Counted from the stretch's first letter, positions 41,900-50,798 are shown. The stretch: 64,000 nt of DNA from Aalborgiella sp963841045 (GCA_963841045.1 CAWJBD010000005.1:1-64000), one strand, 5' to 3'. The notes: generated by a model from the sequence alone, not told the origin. Numbers and translations are program-made.

Positions 41900-42400
41900 A
41901 TGGCTGTCGTTATCAATAAACTCCTTCCCGAATTTGAAGCCGTTGCCACCAGTGGCGTTAAAGTAAGCAACGATTCGCACCTTGGACAAACCATCGTGCT
42001 GTTCTTCTACCCCAAGGACAATACCCCTGGTTGCACCACCGAAGCGATGCAATTTCGCGATAAAAACAAAGATTTTGTGAAAGCCGGCGCAGTGGTTTTT
42101 GGTGTGTCACGTGACAACATGAAATCACACGACAGTTTCAAAGCCACTTTGGAACTGCCATTTGAGCTGATTGCCGACACTGAAGAAAAAATGTGCCACA
42201 TGTTTGGCGTGGTGAAAAACAAAATCATGTACGGCAAAAAGGTCAAAGGCATCGAGCGCAGCACGTTTTTAATCGGTTCAGATGGCACTTTGGTCGCTGA
42301 GTGGCGCGGTTTGAAAGTACCCGGCCATGTGGATGATGTATTAAAAGCCGTCAAAGCATTGAAGAAAAAAGACAAAGAAAAAGAAAAATTAGCTGCCTGA
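41900..42400 (+). CDS. bcp: Peroxiredoxin, PrxQ/Bcp type
   Basis: The 166-residue protein has the peroxidatic motif PKDNTPGCTTEA (C45) and the Bcp-type core VVFGVSRDNMKSHDSFKATL. The usual resolving Cys five residues later (CTVQAC in E. coli Bcp) is replaced by Met, leaving only C99 as another Cys. It may use a 1-Cys mechanism or a partner thiol. It reduces hydroperoxides in the cytoplasm. The tail is Lys-rich (KKKDKEKEK). A strong terminator follows at 42,491. Confidence 0.92.
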   Translation: MAVVINKLLPEFEAVATSGVKVSNDSHLGQTIVLFFYPKDNTPGCTTEAMQFRDKNKDFVKAGAVVFGVSRDNMKSHDSFKATLELPFELIADTEEKMCHMFGVVKNKIMYGKKVKGIERSTFLIGSDGTLVAEWRGLKVPGHVDDVLKAVKALKKKDKEKEKLAA

Positions 42401-42490
42401 ACAACAAGTTCACTAAAGTAGCCATGTTGTCACACAGAATGTGCATAATGTGAGCATGCACCGGTCAATTTGTATTTTTGTAACGCATCA

Positions 42491-42523
42491 AGCCGCCTTG
42501 GCAACCAGGCGGCTTTTTCGTTT
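42491..42523 (+). terminator. Rho-independent terminator after the peroxiredoxin gene
   Basis: AGCCGCCT and AGGCGGCT form an 8-bp stem with an 8-nt loop, followed by TTTTTCGTTTTT. It lies 90 bases after the bcp stop. Confidence 0.9.
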
Positions 42524-42564
42524 TTAGATCGATTGCTATTTATTCATCGTTTTAACTTTAAACC

Positions 42565-44295
42565 ATGCCACTACCACCAGCCCCATCACAACGCGCCAGT
42601 CTTTTGAAATCAAGCAAATTTGCCAGCAACAGCGAGGCACCGGCGGCAAAAGAACAAGCCAAAGAACAGCGCAAAGAACAACCCACACATCGCGGCAAGG
42701 TTTCTCAAAGTTCCAAATCATCCAAGCGCGGCGATACAAGTTCGAATGCATCACAGACCACTGCCAAGTCGAAATCTTATGAAAAATCAGGCTATAGCCA
42801 GCATAAAATAAGCTCAGATAGCTATCATAATGATAGCGATAATGCCAAGTTTGACACCACGAAAGCTGTTGCAGCACCCGCCAAAGCCAAGGTCAAAAAA
42901 CCCAGTGGACCTGCCAAATTGTTTGTGCTGGACACCAATGTGCTCTTGCACGACCCCATGTGCTTGTACCGCTTTGAAGAGCATGACATTTATTTGCCCA
43001 TGATCGTGCTGGAGGAGTTGGACGGCCACAAAAAAGGCATGACCGAAGTGGCGCGCAATGCGCGCCAAACCAGCCGTTCGCTGGACGCACTTGCAGCAGC
43101 CAAAGATGCCGACATGGCGCAGGGCTTGCGTTTAGACACAACTGGTCACACTGAGGCAAAGGGGCGTTTGTTTTTCCAAACACAAATACTGGACTACAGC
43201 CTGCCCCAAAGCTTGCCACAAGGCAAAGCCGATAACCAGATTTTGGGCGTTGTGGAAGCCTTGCGCAAGGTCTATGCTGGCAAAGAGGTTGTCTTGGTGT
43301 CCAAAGACATCAATATGCGCGTCAAAGCGCGTGCGCTGGGCTTGGCAACAGACGACTACCAAAACGACAAAACACTGGAAGATGGCGATTTGCTGTATTC
43401 AGGCACACTCGCCCTGCCCGCTGACTTTTGGAGCAAGCAGGCCAAGCATGTTGAAAGTTGGCAAGAAGGCCATGCCACCTATTACCGCTTAGGTGGTGCG
43501 CTGGCATCCAGCATGTTGCTGAACCAATTTGTCTATTTTGAAGCACCTGGCGAACCTAGTTTGTATGCACGCGTGGTGGAAGTGCGCCCTCAAACGGTGG
43601 TGTTGAAAACGCTGAAAGATTACAAACACCTGAAAAACGTGGTGTGGGGTGTGGCTGCTCGCAACCGCGAACAAAATTTTGCCATGAATTTACTGATGGA
43701 CCCCGAGGTCGATTTCGTCACACTGGCTGGCACTGCAGGCACGGGCAAAACATTGATGGCCTTGGCTTGCGGTTTAACGCAGGTGCTGGACGACCGCCGC
43801 TACACTGAAATCATCATGACCCGCGCAACGGTGAGTGTGGGCGAAGACATTGGCTTCTTGCCCGGTACTGAAGAAGAAAAAATGGGCCCATGGATGGGCG
43901 CTTTGGACGACAACCTGGAAGTGCTGACCAAAACCGAAACCTCTGCTGGCGAATGGGGACGCGCCGCCACCAACGAGCTGATTCGCAGCCGCATCAAGGT
44001 CAAAAGCATGAACTTCATGCGTGGCCGCACATTTCTGAACAAATACGTCATCATTGATGAAGCGCAAAACTTAACACCCAAGCAAATGAAAACGCTGATC
44101 ACCCGCGCTGGTCCGGGTACCAAAATTGTTTGCATGGGCAACTTGGCACAAATCGACACGCCATACCTCACCGAAGGCTCATCTGGTATGACTTACGCAG
44201 TCGATAAATTCAAGGGCTGGCCGCATGGCGGCCACATCACCCTCGCCCGCGGCGAGCGTTCGCGCTTGGCGGATTTTGCGAGTGAGGTGTTGTAG
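42565..44295 (+). CDS. PIN domain and PhoH-like ATPase (PhoH2-type)
   Basis: A 576-residue protein with an N-terminal PIN nuclease-like domain (LFVLDTNVLLHDPMCLYRFE, LEELDGHKKGMTEVARNARQ at ~117-165) and a C-terminal PhoH ATPase (Walker A GTAGTGKTLMALA near 387-399, YVIIDEAQNLTPKQMKTLI, LTRG-like LARGERSRLADFA). PhoH2 proteins act as RNA helicase/RNases. The first ~110 residues are low-complexity (Lys, Ser, Gln-rich) and variable; residues ~71-92 are encoded by a copy of the dispersed hairpin repeat. No clear ribosome binding site precedes ATG 42,565, so the true start could be further in. Confidence 0.92.
   Translation: MPLPPAPSQRASLLKSSKFASNSEAPAAKEQAKEQRKEQPTHRGKVSQSSKSSKRGDTSSNASQTTAKSKSYEKSGYSQHKISSDSYHNDSDNAKFDTTKAVAAPAKAKVKKPSGPAKLFVLDTNVLLHDPMCLYRFEEHDIYLPMIVLEELDGHKKGMTEVARNARQTSRSLDALAAAKDADMAQGLRLDTTGHTEAKGRLFFQTQILDYSLPQSLPQGKADNQILGVVEALRKVYAGKEVVLVSKDINMRVKARALGLATDDYQNDKTLEDGDLLYSGTLALPADFWSKQAKHVESWQEGHATYYRLGGALASSMLLNQFVYFEAPGEPSLYARVVEVRPQTVVLKTLKDYKHLKNVVWGVAARNREQNFAMNLLMDPEVDFVTLAGTAGTGKTLMALACGLTQVLDDRRYTEIIMTRATVSVGEDIGFLPGTEEEKMGPWMGALDDNLEVLTKTETSAGEWGRAATNELIRSRIKVKSMNFMRGRTFLNKYVIIDEAQNLTPKQMKTLITRAGPGTKIVCMGNLAQIDTPYLTEGSSGMTYAVDKFKGWPHGGHITLARGERSRLADFASEVL
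42777..42840 (+). repeat. Dispersed hairpin repeat, copy F, in frame inside the PhoH-type gene
   Basis: TTATGAAAAATCAG, GGCTATAGCCAGC, ATAAAATAAGCTCAGATA, and the perfect hairpin GCTATCATAATGATAGC. It keeps the same layout as the intergenic copies, with the stem maintained by paired changes, and encodes YEKSGYSQHKISSDSYHNDS without stops. Confidence 0.75.
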
Positions 44296-44301
44296 ATTAG
44301 A

Positions 44302-44880
44302 TCAATCGGTCGTAAAACTCAGCTGAAACATCAGGCCAGCAGTGCCCAGAAGGTTGAGTTGCACCGCCATGTTTTTGTTGAAGTCCCAGCCAACCGATGG
44401 CACCACTCCCAAGCCCCAACCACTTTTGGTATTGATAGGGATTTTTTTGTCGTAAGGCGGCTTATAGCCATGAATGATACCGCCTGATAATTTGGTGAAT
44501 AGTTTGGGGCTTGTGTCAATTGGACGCCATTTCGCACCAAAATAAACGTACTGACTGGGTTGTCCAAATGAATTGCTGAAAAAACTGGCGCCAGCAAAGT
44601 ATTTTTCGTCCAACATTTTTTCAGCGCCCACCAACCACACATAAGAATGCTTGATGCCATCTGGCTCCGACGTGCTTTCTTTGGTAGCGTCTGAAAAATG
44701 GAAGGTGTAAGGAGCAGCAAAAACTGTCCATTTGCCAGCTTCAGAATTCTGCGATGCAACAGAAGTTGTAACTGGGGTAGCAGTTGTTGATTGAGCTGCT
44801 GCTGTTACACCAGTCAGCAATGTAGCTACGCAAGCAATGCTGACAAAGATCGCACGAGTATTGAAATGTTGTGGCACCAT
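44302..44880 (-). CDS. Outer-membrane beta-barrel-like protein of unknown function
   Basis: A signal peptide (IFVSIACVATLLTGVTAAA) precedes a 165-residue body rich in alternating aromatic and small residues, typical of small outer-membrane barrels: WTVFAAPYTFHFSD, FFSNSFGQPSQYVYFGAKWR, KLSGGIIHGYKPPY, ending in F-Q-L-S-F-T-T-D. PagP-like acyltransferases have a similar look, but I see no certain catalytic triad. It sits head to tail with pmbA, its end 7 bases from the PhoH gene's end (convergent). Confidence 0.7.
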   Translation of the reverse strand: MVPQHFNTRAIFVSIACVATLLTGVTAAAQSTTATPVTTSVASQNSEAGKWTVFAAPYTFHFSDATKESTSEPDGIKHSYVWLVGAEKMLDEKYFAGASFFSNSFGQPSQYVYFGAKWRPIDTSPKLFTKLSGGIIHGYKPPYDKKIPINTKSGWGLGVVPSVGWDFNKNMAVQLNLLGTAGLMFQLSFTTD

Positions 44881-44927
44881 TTTCTCCCTTGAAATTAGTT
44901 TTGATGATTGTATGAAATTTTTGAAGC

Positions 44928-46340
44928 TTAACTGCCTGCTACCGTCATGCGATTAATGAGAACTGAACCGACTTTTTTAGACCCTTGGCTGAATACATCC
45001 GCACCCACCGCTTCAATGCCCATCAGCATGTTCTTGAAATTACCGGCAATGGTGATTTCATGCACTGGGTAAGCGATGACACCGTTTTCCACCCAAAAAC
45101 CACTGGCACCGCGTGAATAGTCGCCCGTGACAGGGTTGGCACCCGAACCCATCAGCTCGGTGACAAACAATCCCGTACCCAGCTTGCGCAACATTTCATC
45201 CAAATCATCTTGTGCTTGGGTGCGTGTGGATGTCATTGTCAAATTGTGCGAACCACCCGCATTGCCTGTGGTTTGCATACCCAGTTTGCGTGCGCTGTAG
45301 CTGCTTAAAAAATAGCCTTCCACCACACCGCTGGCAATCACTTGCCGAGCTTTCACGCGCACGCCTTCGTCGTCAAAAGGCGAGCTGGCTTTGCCGCGTT
45401 TCACAAACGGGTCTTCCAATACATTGATGTGTTTGGGCAGAACTTGTTTGCCTAAGGAATCCAATAAAAACGAGCTCTTGCGGTACAAAGAGCCGCCACT
45501 GATGGCCTGCACCAGACCACCCATCAAACCAGAAGCCAACGGCGATTCAAACAACACAGGGCATTCGGTGGTGGCAATTTTGCGTGACCGTAAACGGCTC
45601 AAAGCGCGCTCTGCGGCATAGCGCCCTACCGCTTGCGCCGATGCCAAATCCAAGGCATTGCGTTCTGAGCTGTACCAAGCATCGCGCTGCATGTCGTCGC
45701 CTTTGCCCGCAATGGGTGAAACCGACAAGGAATGGCGCGAACTGGCATAGCCGCCTCTGAAGCCATGTGTGTGGGCGCTGAAAAAATGGCTTTGCTGGGC
45801 AGACACTGCCGCGCCTTCGCTGTTGGTGATCCATTTTTTGCTGGTTTGCATGGCTGCTGTTTCGCATTCCAAGGCCAATGCGGCCGCTTGTTCGCTGTTG
45901 ACAGCCCAAGGGTGAAACAAATCCAAATCGTGTTGGGCTATCTCGGCCTGTGTGGCAATGTCAGCCTCATCCGGCAGTGCTGCAAAAGGGTCTTCAGCAG
46001 TGAATCGGGCAATGTCATAAGCTGCTTGCACGGTGCGTTCTATGGCAGCGGTTGAAAAATCGGAGGTGCTGGCATTGCCGCGGCGCGTGCCAATGTATAC
46101 CGACACACCCAAAGATTTGTCGCGGTTGCGCTCGACATTTTCCAACTCGCCTTTGCGTACCGAAACGCTCAAACCACAACCTTCGGAAGCTTCGGCACCG
46201 GCATCTGTGGCACCAATTTTCTTGGCATGCGTGATGGCTTGATCGACCAACTCTTCAAAAAAGGGTCGTGTGTAGCTGAATCCGTTGGATTTTGAGGCGT
46301 GTGAAGCTGCTTTAACTTTTGTTATATTGGGGTTTTTCAT
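44928..46340 (-). CDS. pmbA: Metalloprotease-like PmbA (TldE)
   Basis: The 470-residue protein matches PmbA/TldE: AEASEGCGLSVSVRKGELEN, SLGVSVYIGTRRGNASTSDF, ARSAA-like region, and the C-terminal GASGFWVENGVIAYPVHEIT and NMLMGIEAVG. TldD/TldE act together to process peptides such as microcin precursors and CcdA. TldE itself lacks the zinc ligands. It is divergent from darP, the usual arrangement in Burkholderiales. Confidence 0.95.
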   Translation of the reverse strand: MKNPNITKVKAASHASKSNGFSYTRPFFEELVDQAITHAKKIGATDAGAEASEGCGLSVSVRKGELENVERNRDKSLGVSVYIGTRRGNASTSDFSTAAIERTVQAAYDIARFTAEDPFAALPDEADIATQAEIAQHDLDLFHPWAVNSEQAAALALECETAAMQTSKKWITNSEGAAVSAQQSHFFSAHTHGFRGGYASSRHSLSVSPIAGKGDDMQRDAWYSSERNALDLASAQAVGRYAAERALSRLRSRKIATTECPVLFESPLASGLMGGLVQAISGGSLYRKSSFLLDSLGKQVLPKHINVLEDPFVKRGKASSPFDDEGVRVKARQVIASGVVEGYFLSSYSARKLGMQTTGNAGGSHNLTMTSTRTQAQDDLDEMLRKLGTGLFVTELMGSGANPVTGDYSRGASGFWVENGVIAYPVHEITIAGNFKNMLMGIEAVGADVFSQGSKKVGSVLINRMTVAGS

Positions 46341-46394
46341 ATCAAGCGCTTATGATACTTGGAAACTTATAACGAACCCCCAGAAAATCAACAC

Positions 46395-47027
46395 ATGGCA
46401 AGTAAATTCAAAAAAGGTTATTACGTTAACGGGCAATTTGTCGCTGAAGACAGCGAGATTGACCTGGAACTCAAACGCGAAATGAAAGGCCGGTACGAAA
46501 CCAGCCGCACCGATGACAAACGGGAGAGTGAAGCACTGCAAGCATTGGGGGAAAGCCTGACTACCCTGAGCAACGATCAATTGCTGGCCCTAGGTTTGAA
46601 CGAAAAATTGCTGGATGCTTTGAACGAAGTACACCGTATCACCAATTTTGAAGGTCGGCGCCGCCACATGCAGTTCATCGGCAAGCTGATGCGCAAATTG
46701 GAGCCTGAAGAAGTGGAACGCGCCAAAACCGCCATCTTGAATAAAACAACGGGTACAGCAGCAGAGAAAATGGCGCTGCACGTGGCAGAGCGCTGGCGAG
46801 ATGATTTGATAGCGAATGATGATGCTTTTGAACGCTGGATAGGTATTCGCCCGCAAACCGATACACAACAATTGCGCGCGCTGATACGCCAAGCCCGCAA
46901 AGACCAAGACGCCATGGTCAAAGCACCAGCCAGCACCGCCCACCGTCAAGGCCGCGCTTACCGTGAGATTTTTTTGTTGGTGCGAGAAGGCTTAGAAGTA
47001 GCAGACCGCGACGCTGAAGAAAATTAA
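46395..47027 (+). CDS. darP: Ribosome-associated protein DarP/YjgA (DUF615)
   Basis: The 210-residue product has the YjgA core SRTDDKRESEALQALGESLT, EVHRITNFEGRRRHMQFIGK and ADRWR-like ERWRDDLIANDDAFERW. It helps 50S subunit assembly. ATG 46,395 (MASKFKKGYYVNGQFV) is preferred to an upstream ATG at 46,359 that lies in the pmbA promoter region. Divergent from pmbA. Confidence 0.93.
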   Translation: MASKFKKGYYVNGQFVAEDSEIDLELKREMKGRYETSRTDDKRESEALQALGESLTTLSNDQLLALGLNEKLLDALNEVHRITNFEGRRRHMQFIGKLMRKLEPEEVERAKTAILNKTTGTAAEKMALHVAERWRDDLIANDDAFERWIGIRPQTDTQQLRALIRQARKDQDAMVKAPASTAHRQGRAYREIFLLVREGLEVADRDAEEN

Positions 47028-47046
47028 TCAGTCAACGTGGATTTGC

Positions 47047-47110
47047 ATGCTATATATTTAATAGCAAACTAGGCAATCAATACGCCAGCTAATGGCTTAT
47101 TTCATCAATG
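47047..47110 (-). repeat. Dispersed hairpin repeat, copy G, truncated at the dctM end
   Basis: Reverse orientation: GCTATATATTTAATAGC hairpin, AAACTAGGCAATCAATACG, CCAGCTAATGGCTTATTTCAT. Its last ~14 bases overlap the stop codon and final codons of dctM (47,097). The gene end may have been adapted from the repeat. Confidence 0.75.
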
Positions 47111-48389
47111 ATGGCAACCACAGACTGAGTTGTGGGAAGGCGATCAGCAAGCCCAGCACAAATATCATCACCACCACAAACGGCCAACAGCCTTTGAAAA
47201 TATTGCCCAGCCCGACTTTGGGCAATAGCGTATTGATGACAAACAGATTCATGCCCACGGGTGGTGAAATCAAGCCGATCTGAACAATCATCACAATCAA
47301 TACACCAAACCATACAGGGTCAAAACCCAGTGCTGTAACGATGGGAAAAAACAAAGGAATAGTAAGCAGCACCATGGACAACTCTTCCATCACGGTGCCC
47401 AACACGATGTAAATAAACATCATCGCTGTAATAATGAAAATGGGTGACAAACCAGAGTTTGTTATCAAGTCTTTCAAATCATTTGGCATTGACGTGAAAT
47501 TGACAAAGTTGGCAAACATGGTCGCGGCTATCAAGAGTGTGAACAGCATCGCGGTGGTACGCGCTGATTCCACCAGCACTTGATACAAAATATTCCAAGT
47601 GAGTCGCTTGCGCGCCATTGCAAAAATAAATGCACCTGCGGCACCAAAACCTGCACCTTCAGTCGCTGTAAACAGGCCGCCATAAATACCGCCCAGCACC
47701 ACAACGACCAGCAAGACCACGCCCCAAATACCACGCAATGCGGCCCATCGTTCGTGCCATGTGCTGTGTTTGCCGGGGGGCGCATGCTCGGGGTCTTTGC
47801 TGGTAATGTAAACCACTGCAAGCATCAACAAAAGCGCAGACAAAATACCAGGGATCACACCTGCGGCAAACAATTTTCCAATATTGGTTTCAGTGATGAT
47901 GCCGTAAATCACCATGATGGTTGATGGTGGAATCATGATGCCCAAGGTGCCACCAGCGGCCATCACACCCGTTGCCAATGAGTCGCTGTAGCCTAATTTT
48001 TTCATGCTCGGGTAAGCAACTTTGCTCATAGTGGCTGCGGTCGCGATAGATGAGCCGCAAATAGCACCAAAACCCGCACACGCCGCAATCGTTGCATGTG
48101 CCAAGCCGCCACGGTAGTGACCAATGAACGCATTCGCAGCCGCAAACAGTTCGTGTGCCAAACCAGCGCGAGCAACAAAATTACCCATCAAGATAAACAA
48201 AGGAATCACGCTCAACGTGTAAGCGAAACCAGTTTCGTGTACCACTTGTGCTGCGCTGGCCAAAGCCGGGTCCCAACCCCGAGTCAAGCCAATGCCAGCA
48301 ATACCCACCAAGCCCATACTGAACGCCAATGGCATGCGCACAAGTGTCAGCGCAAAGATAGCTGCAAATCCAAGAAGTGCTTCAATCAC
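47097..48389 (-). CDS. dctM: TRAP transporter large permease (DctM)
   Basis: A 430-residue, 12-segment membrane protein: FAAIFALTLVRMPLAFSMGL, GFGAICGSSIATAATMSKVA, AAGGTLGIMIPPSTIMVIYG, GLISPPVGMNLFVINTLLP. It is the channel subunit of a TRAP transporter. Its start overlaps dctQ by four bases. The cluster lies beside the paa genes, so uptake of an aromatic or related carboxylate is possible. Confidence 0.93.
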   Translation of the reverse strand: MIEALLGFAAIFALTLVRMPLAFSMGLVGIAGIGLTRGWDPALASAAQVVHETGFAYTLSVIPLFILMGNFVARAGLAHELFAAANAFIGHYRGGLAHATIAACAGFGAICGSSIATAATMSKVAYPSMKKLGYSDSLATGVMAAGGTLGIMIPPSTIMVIYGIITETNIGKLFAAGVIPGILSALLLMLAVVYITSKDPEHAPPGKHSTWHERWAALRGIWGVVLLVVVVLGGIYGGLFTATEGAGFGAAGAFIFAMARKRLTWNILYQVLVESARTTAMLFTLLIAATMFANFVNFTSMPNDLKDLITNSGLSPIFIITAMMFIYIVLGTVMEELSMVLLTIPLFFPIVTALGFDPVWFGVLIVMIVQIGLISPPVGMNLFVINTLLPKVGLGNIFKGCWPFVVVMIFVLGLLIAFPQLSLWLPSLMK

Positions 48390-48892
48390 AAGGCTACTCC
48401 TGAAGTCCCTGACTCGTCAGAATCGTCATCACCATTTACAGCAAAAGGTTTGAAAATAAAAAACAGATGCACCAAACCTGTCAAAGCACACAAGGCACCC
48501 ATCCCATACAAAAATGGTGCTTTGTCGATGCGCAATTGTGCGGTGGTATCACCATTGATTGCAAATTGCTGCCCAGTTTTGAACATCAAATAGCCTAACC
48601 CAATCATGGCTAACCCAAGCAATAAATTGATCAAAATGCCTTGTAGCCTGAGCACTTTCGTGGGCAAGTATTTATCCAGCGAATCAAATACAACATGTTC
48701 ATTGCGCTCTGAAACCAAGGGGATAGCACCAAAAATAACGACCACCATCAAAAGCTCAGTCAGCTCAAACGAACCCGGTATCGATTGACTCAGTAATTTT
48801 CTACCGCCAACATCAAAGAACGTCAACGCCATAATGGCAAAGAGTGCTGTGCCTGCAAGCAAACCACAAAAGGTTTCTAATAATTTTTTCAA
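48386..48892 (-). CDS. dctQ: TRAP transporter small permease (DctQ)
   Basis: A 168-residue protein with four hydrophobic segments (LLAGTALFAIMALTFFDVGG, LLMVVVIFGAIPLVSERNEH) and the conserved region VSERNEHVVFDSLD. It partners with DctM, into which it overlaps by ATGA. A hairpin with a T-run separates it from the dctP gene upstream. Confidence 0.9.
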   Translation of the reverse strand: MKKLLETFCGLLAGTALFAIMALTFFDVGGRKLLSQSIPGSFELTELLMVVVIFGAIPLVSERNEHVVFDSLDKYLPTKVLRLQGILINLLLGLAMIGLGYLMFKTGQQFAINGDTTAQLRIDKAPFLYGMGALCALTGLVHLFFIFKPFAVNGDDDSDESGTSGVAL

Positions 48893-48920
48893 AATAGATA
48901 CAAATAAATGAGCATTAAAA

Positions 48921-48955
48921 ATGCGGCTCTCACACCCGATGAGGCCGCATGCGAT
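48921..48955 (-). terminator. Terminator-like hairpin between dctP and dctQ
   Basis: ATGCGGC (48,921-48,927) pairs with GCCGCAT (48,944-48,950), with inner CTC/GAG pairing; on the minus strand it is followed by TTTTTAATG. In TRAP operons such a partial terminator lets the binding protein be made in excess of the permease. Confidence 0.6.
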
Positions 48956-48982
48956 TCAAAAACTGTTGATTTTCAGCAGAAT

Positions 48983-49993
48983 TTATTTCTCTTGTTTGAC
49001 AATCTCAGCACGGAACTCAGCCAGAACTTTGGCTGCATTTTTTAAGCCTTTGGCTTCGGCCTCTTTCACCCATTTGTTCTCTAATGCAGAAGTTTTGGAT
49101 TTGACTTCAGCGACAAATTTAGCATCAGCCTTTGTGACTTGCACGCCATTGGCTTGCATGAGCGCAAAAGCTCGGGTATCAACTTTGTCCCAGCCGCGGC
49201 CAAAAATACGTGCGGCAGTTTCGCCAGAGATGGCATCTATGGCTTTTTTCTCTTCTGCACTCAATTTGTCATACCTAGCTTGGTTCATCAAAAAGACAAA
49301 ACTGGTGTTGTACAAGCCACCTGGAAATGTGGTTGCGTGCTTGATGATTTTGTCGATGCGGAACGATTCGGTTGATTCTGCGGGGAACAATGTGCCGTCC
49401 ATCACACCACCTGCGAGCAACTCGTATGAATCTGGTGCAGGTTTGAGCGTAACATTCATGCCCAAAGTCTTCGAAATTTCGTTCACCATGCCACCGCCAA
49501 TACGGAATTTCAAACCATCCAAATCAGCTGCTTTGGTGATGGGGCGCTTGGTATTGAACACGATGCCAGGGCCGTGTGTGAACAAGGTCAAGACTTTCAC
49601 ACCGGTGTTTTCAGCTGCAAACTGTGGGTACTTGGACGTCACTTTGCTAAATGCCACTGAAATGGATTCAGCTGAATTACCTAAGAACGGAAATTCACCC
49701 ATTTGTGTGTAAACAAAACGGCCAGGCGTGTAACCATGCACTGTATACGAGATGTCAGCAAGACCGTTTTTAATGGCATCGTAAGTACCAGGTGCTGGTG
49801 AAACACCACGTGGCAACATGTTGCACTTCATTTTGCCTGCAGTGTTTTTCTCCAGTAAATCGCACCATTCTTTTTGCGCCTTGCTGGCTGTGTGTGTGGG
49901 TGGCAACCATGAGGAAACCGTCAAAACTGTTTGTGCAAAAGTATTGCCAGCAAAAATGGCTGCGGGTAAAAAAGCTAAATATTTCAATTTCAT
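48983..49993 (-). CDS. dctP: TRAP transporter solute-binding protein (DctP)
   Basis: The 336-residue protein has a signal peptide (KYLAFLPAAIFAGNTFAQ) and the family core: WLPPTHTASKAQKEWCDLLE, GLADISYTVHGYTPGRF, KFRIGGGMVNEISKTLGMNV, ARYDKLSAEEKKAIDAISGE. It captures the substrate in the periplasm for DctQM. The ligand Arg region (DGLKFRIGG) is present. Three 10-bp direct repeats lie about 100 bases upstream of its start. Confidence 0.92.
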   Translation of the reverse strand: MKLKYLAFLPAAIFAGNTFAQTVLTVSSWLPPTHTASKAQKEWCDLLEKNTAGKMKCNMLPRGVSPAPGTYDAIKNGLADISYTVHGYTPGRFVYTQMGEFPFLGNSAESISVAFSKVTSKYPQFAAENTGVKVLTLFTHGPGIVFNTKRPITKAADLDGLKFRIGGGMVNEISKTLGMNVTLKPAPDSYELLAGGVMDGTLFPAESTESFRIDKIIKHATTFPGGLYNTSFVFLMNQARYDKLSAEEKKAIDAISGETAARIFGRGWDKVDTRAFALMQANGVQVTKADAKFVAEVKSKTSALENKWVKEAEAKGLKNAAKVLAEFRAEIVKQEK

Positions 49994-50090
49994 TGGTCTA
50001 CCTGTAAATTAAGAAAAGTTAATCAGTTGATACATGATGTTCAGACAACGAACAAGTTTACTGTTTTAAGTTTGTTGTATTGCATAGGAT

Positions 50091-50120
50091 ATACCCGTAT
50101 ATACCCGTATATACCCGTAA
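50091..50120. repeat. Three tandem 10-bp repeats upstream of the TRAP operon
   Basis: TATACCCGTA occurs three times without a gap. A 10-base period places each unit on the same face of the helix, as in arrays bound by a multimeric regulator. It lies between dctP (start 49,993) and the end of the DUF3237 gene (50,185). Confidence 0.75.
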
Positions 50121-50184
50121 AGACAAGCCTCGACTTAAGATTTCCAGCGTATGTGCTCGCTTGGGCGAACGGCCTCCTATCTTT

Positions 50185-50658
50185 TTATGCGACGCGGTAA
50201 ATACTCAGTTGCACACTGTCAGGAAAACGCGCCCCTGTTCCCACAAAAATACTTTGCGTTAACCATTCCAGATCTGGCGACGACACTTCAAAAGTGGGAA
50301 CACAGCGAAAATAAATCGCCTCAGGCGACACGGGCTCGCCGCGCACGAGTTTCGCAATATCTGTTGCCGCGCCACGGCGCAGGGCACGGTTTTGGACAAA
50401 GATATGTTCGCCATTGTCCAACTCAATCATGTAGCGCGCATCCAAATCGGCCGTGGTTTCACTGACCACGATTTGAAAATCTGCGCCGCCTGGCAACACT
50501 TTGCCTTGCACATGCCCCGTCACTGTTCCGCCAGTGATCGGGATGATGCGACGCTTGCCACGGCTATTTAAGCCGTTGACATTACCCGCTTCAATCGGTG
50601 CTGCGACATACACCGTTAAATCAAAGATATGTTGTAAAGCAGGTGCTGGTAGTGACAT
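50185..50658 (-). CDS. DUF3237 family protein
   Basis: A 157-residue beta-rich protein typical of DUF3237: HIFDLTVYVAAPIEAGNVNG, RRIIPITGGTVTGHVQGKVL, IVVSETTADLDARYMIELDN, and C-terminal QSIFVGTGARFPDSVQLSIY. Some relatives (AroQ-independent) accompany aromatic-acid degradation genes, but the function is unknown. It is divergent from paaI; a 14-bp palindrome lies between the two. Confidence 0.87.
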   Translation of the reverse strand: MSLPAPALQHIFDLTVYVAAPIEAGNVNGLNSRGKRRIIPITGGTVTGHVQGKVLPGGADFQIVVSETTADLDARYMIELDNGEHIFVQNRALRRGAATDIAKLVRGEPVSPEAIYFRCVPTFEVSSPDLEWLTQSIFVGTGARFPDSVQLSIYRVA

Positions 50659-50661
50659 AAA

Positions 50662-50675
50662 TTAACCATCGTTAA
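50662..50675. promoter_or_regulatory. Inverted repeat between the DUF3237 gene and paaI, candidate operator
   Basis: TTAACCATCGTTAA has perfect 5-bp arms (TTAAC/GTTAA) around CATC, just upstream of the minus-strand start at 50,658. The TetR regulator at 56,501 is a candidate binder, but no other copy of the motif was found to support this. Confidence 0.35.
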
Positions 50676-50798
50676 AAAAATCAGATTATCCATACAAACG
50701 TACTTTTTTTACTAAGCATAGCAAAAGCTCGGTTGACACAAAACCAGTTTCTGAATAAGCTGTGCAGATTCGACCGATTGGTAACTTCTGCTTTTTTT

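Noticed and set aside
50091..50120. Start of a CRISPR array
   Set aside because: Units are 10 bases with no spacers; no cas gene or CRISPR-type repeat occurs in the window.
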